Notes under the pieces: generated by a model
Seen by the model: only the letters and a program-made list of their open reading frames with translations
Databases searched by the model: none
Told to the model about the DNA's origin: nothing
Part shown: positions 13,333-14,701 of the stretch, one piece after another
Position numbering within the stretch: position 1 is the first letter of the stretch
Layout: each line of letters starts with the position of its first letter
Made by a program: the position numbers and the translations under genes
From: Neisseria lactamica NS19
Lineage (GTDB): Bacteria > Pseudomonadota > Gammaproteobacteria > Burkholderiales > Neisseriaceae
Length of the DNA stretch: 14,701 nt
Reading direction: 5' to 3'
Assembly (NCBI GenBank): GCA_000193795.2
Contig: AEPI01000086.1
Coordinates: forward strand, 1 to 14,701

Positions 13333-13791
13333 ATGGAAACCCCGAAACTCAGTGTCGAAGCCATTGAAAAAGGTACGGTTATCGACCATATTCCCGCCGG
13401 CAGGGGGCTGACCATCCTGCGCCAGTTCAAACTTTTGCACTACGGCAACGCGGTAACCGTAGGCTTCAACCTGCCCAGCAAAACCCAAGGCAGCAAAGAC
13501 ATCATCAAAATCAAAGGCGTGTGCTTGGACGACAAAGCCGCCGACCGCCTCGCCCTGTTTGCCCCCGAAGCGGTGGTCAACACCATCGACAATTTCAAGG
13601 TCGTGCAGAAGCGGCATTTGAACCTGCCCGACGAAATCGCCGAAGTGTTCCGCTGCCCGAACCCCAATTGCGCCAGCCACGGCGAGCCGGTCAAAAGCCG
13701 GTTTTATGTTAAAAAACACAACGGGCAGACGCGGCTGAAATGCCATTACTGCGAAAAAACCTACAGCCGGGATTCGGTGGCGGAAGCCTGA
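13333..13791 (+). CDS. pyrI: Aspartate carbamoyltransferase, regulatory chain
   Basis: A 152-residue regulatory chain, the same size as E. coli PyrI (153). The N-terminal nucleotide-binding part includes LSVEAIEKGTVIDHIPAGRG (6-25) and the YGNAVTVGFNLPS segment (37-49); in the family this part binds CTP or ATP and signals to PyrB. The C-terminal part binds structural zinc through four cysteines, Cys108-x4-Cys113 and Cys137-x2-Cys140, all present, and contacts the catalytic chain. A GAGGAA site overlaps the end of pyrB and serves the ATG at 13333. Expression is expected to be coupled to pyrB and set by the upstream attenuator. An intrinsic terminator follows. Confidence 0.96.
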   Translation: METPKLSVEAIEKGTVIDHIPAGRGLTILRQFKLLHYGNAVTVGFNLPSKTQGSKDIIKIKGVCLDDKAADRLALFAPEAVVNTIDNFKVVQKRHLNLPDEIAEVFRCPNPNCASHGEPVKSRFYVKKHNGQTRLKCHYCEKTYSRDSVAEA

Positions 13792-13811
13792 CGGATTCCC
13801 TTAAACCGAGT

Positions 13812-13839
13812 GGGCGGCATTTCGTCTGCCGCCTGTTTT
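13812..13839 (+). terminator. Intrinsic terminator of pyrBI
   Basis: A 7-bp stem GGCGGCA (13813-13819) / TGCCGCC (13827-13833) with a 7-base loop, then TGTTTT. It lies 21 bases after the pyrI stop and is not DUS-based. Confidence 0.75.
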
Positions 13840-13855
13840 GCCAATCTGAAATGGA

Positions 13856-14521
13856 ATGATGATGCACGCTTCTGTCCAAAGCCGTTTCGCACCGATACTT
13901 TATGTTTTGATTTTCTTTGCCGGTTTTTTGACCGCGCAAATCTGGTTCAATCAGAAAGCCTATACTGAAGAGCTGCCTCCGCTTCTGTCCGCATTGTCCG
14001 CCGTCGCGCTGGTGTGGCTGGCGTGGGCGTTGGTGTCGGCGCGTTCAAAGGCTAAGGCGGAAAAGTTCTACCGCGAAAAAATGATACAGAACGAAAGCAT
14101 ACACCCCGTCCTGCACGCTTCTTTGCAACACTTGGAACACAAGCCGCAAATGCTCGCCCTGCTGGTCAAAAACCACGGCAAAGGGATGGCGGAACAGGTC
14201 AGGTTCAAGGCGGAAGTGCTGCCTGACGATGAAGACGCGCGCACGATTGCCGCCGAGTTGGCAAAAATGGATATGTTCGCATTGGGGACGGACGCGGTCG
14301 CCTCGGGCGAAACCTACGGGCGCGTGTTCGCCGATATTTTCGAGTTGTCGGCGGCTTTGGAAGGGCGCGCGTTCAAAGGGATGTTGAAACTGACGGCGGA
14401 ATATAAAAACATCTTCGGCGATGCCTGCCGTTCGGAAACGGCGTTGGATTTGGGCGCGCTCAATCAGGCGTTGAGGGAAATTTCAAAAATGCCGGAAAAG
14501 TCCAAACGGATATTTTATTGA
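13856..14521 (+). CDS. Two-helix membrane-anchored protein of unknown function
   Basis: 221 residues. Two hydrophobic helices lie near the N-terminus: about 12-30 (APILYVLIFFAGFLTAQIW) and about 42-62 (PLLSALSAVALVWLAWALV). A charged region (RSKAKAEKFYREKMIQ) follows, and then a soluble domain of about 150 residues with alternating strands and helices (HPVLHASLQHLEH, MLALLVKNHGKGMAEQVRF, GMLKLTAEYKNIFG). NHGKGMAEQVRF and the later strands recall beta-sandwich domains on the outside of membrane anchors, but I name no family. Three ATGs occur in a row (13856, 13859, 13862). GGA at 13853-13855 is too close to the first, so 13862 is the more likely true start. A DUS-like hairpin follows. Confidence 0.75.
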   Translation: MMMHASVQSRFAPILYVLIFFAGFLTAQIWFNQKAYTEELPPLLSALSAVALVWLAWALVSARSKAKAEKFYREKMIQNESIHPVLHASLQHLEHKPQMLALLVKNHGKGMAEQVRFKAEVLPDDEDARTIAAELAKMDMFALGTDAVASGETYGRVFADIFELSAALEGRAFKGMLKLTAEYKNIFGDACRSETALDLGALNQALREISKMPEKSKRIFY

Positions 14522-14577
14522 AGGTGTCCCGATGTATGGGGCGCGCACCGGCGGCGCGGCGGCTTTTTCCGGCAACA

Positions 14578-14632
14578 ATGCCGTACCCTGCGGGCAGGCT
14601 TCGCACTCTGAAGGCTTCAGACGGCATTTTTT
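14578..14632 (+). terminator. DUS hairpin interrupted by a 23-base insertion
   Basis: The right arm is an intact DUS, TTCAGACGGCAT (14616-14627), followed by T5. The left arm reads ATGCCGT (14578-14584), then 23 extra bases, then CTGAA (14608-14612). Without those bases it would be a perfect 12-base DUS and the pair a normal terminator with a 3-base loop. The outer 7-bp stem can still form, now enclosing two small hairpins, CCTG-CGGG-CAGG (14587-14598) and CTGAA-GGC-TTCAG (14608-14620). Confidence 0.6.
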
Positions 14633-14687
14633 CAGGGGGCGGCGGCAAAGCGGCAAGATTGGGTTTGGATACCCGGTTGCTTCCATT

Positions 14688-14701
14688 TATAGCGGATGAA
14701 C
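14688..14701 (+). repeat. Possible Correia repeat terminus, cut by the window end
   Basis: TATAGCGGATGAAC resembles the terminal inverted repeat of Correia elements (TATAGYGGATTAAC, from memory) with one mismatch. Only 14 bases are in the window, so the call is tentative. Such elements often flank Neisseria genes and carry promoters or processing sites. Confidence 0.4.

Noticed and set aside
12226..13746. A 506-codon minus-strand frame opposite pyrB and pyrI
   Set aside because: It is a shadow of two unmistakable enzymes, with low-complexity, His- and Arg-rich content and no ribosome-binding site.
14522..14576. A GC-rich hairpin after the two-helix protein gene
   Set aside because: The CGGCGGCGCGGCGGC run is repetitive but does not form a good stem; the T5 after it alone does not make a terminator.
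1..14701. CRISPR array, tRNA or rRNA genes, insertion sequences, prophage or toxin-antitoxin genes
   Set aside because: No regularly spaced repeats, RNA gene signatures, transposase motifs or phage-like genes were seen.

Overview
This window is chromosomal DNA of a Neisseria species from the N. gonorrhoeae / N. meningitidis / N. lactamica group. The strongest sign is the DNA uptake sequence (DUS) GCCGTCTGAA. I count 19 exact 10-mers on either strand, most in the extended AT-GCCGTCTGAA form, and many pair into inverted repeats that act as terminators after genes. The gene content (tex, gltS, FadL-type porin, pyruvate kinase, pyrBI) fits. A 14-base poly-C tract at the start of one gene is also typical of Neisseria phase variation. 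The tex-gltS junction carries no capsule genes. In encapsulated meningococci the D' and B blocks lie there, so this looks like a capsule-free lineage: gonococcus, lactamica or a capsule-null meningococcus. The sequence alone does not decide which.

Layout, left to right. (1) 66-2339: tex, a transcription accessory RNA-binding protein, with its own terminator, then a short reading-frame remnant. (2) 2590-3981: gltS, a sodium/glutamate symporter, with a clear promoter and terminator. (3) 3980-5306: a two-gene unit of an outer-membrane-type lipoprotein with a probable LprI-like C-terminus and a 65-residue protein, closed by a DUS hairpin. (4) 5414-7296: a large gene of unknown function (about 580 residues when in frame). 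It starts with ATG-CAT-TA and a C14 tract that puts it out of frame in this sequence. It converges on the next gene at a shared DUS hairpin. (5) 7317-10379, minus strand: a FadL-family outer-membrane channel and pyruvate kinase, each with its own terminator. (6) 10617-11168: a small four-helix membrane protein, divergent from pyk. (7) 11216-12180, minus strand: a DUF3579-GNAT fusion acetyltransferase, then a 41-residue lipoprotein whose start overlaps the acetyltransferase stop by ATGA. (8) 12299-13839: pyrB-pyrI (aspartate transcarbamoylase), preceded by a leader with two hairpins. The second is an intrinsic terminator just before the pyrB ribosome-binding site, which implies attenuation control. 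(9) 13856-14521: a two-helix membrane protein of unknown role, followed by a DUS hairpin apparently broken by a 23-base insertion. The last 14 bases resemble a Correia element end.

Most genes are ordinary housekeeping. The best candidates for a closer look are the phase-variable unknown gene, the pyrBI leader, a pair of HexR-like repeats upstream of pyk, the tiny lipoprotein coupled to the acetyltransferase, and the small repeat-associated rearrangements at the tex-gltS junction and the right edge. I did not find a clear new multi-gene defence, toxin or mobile system.
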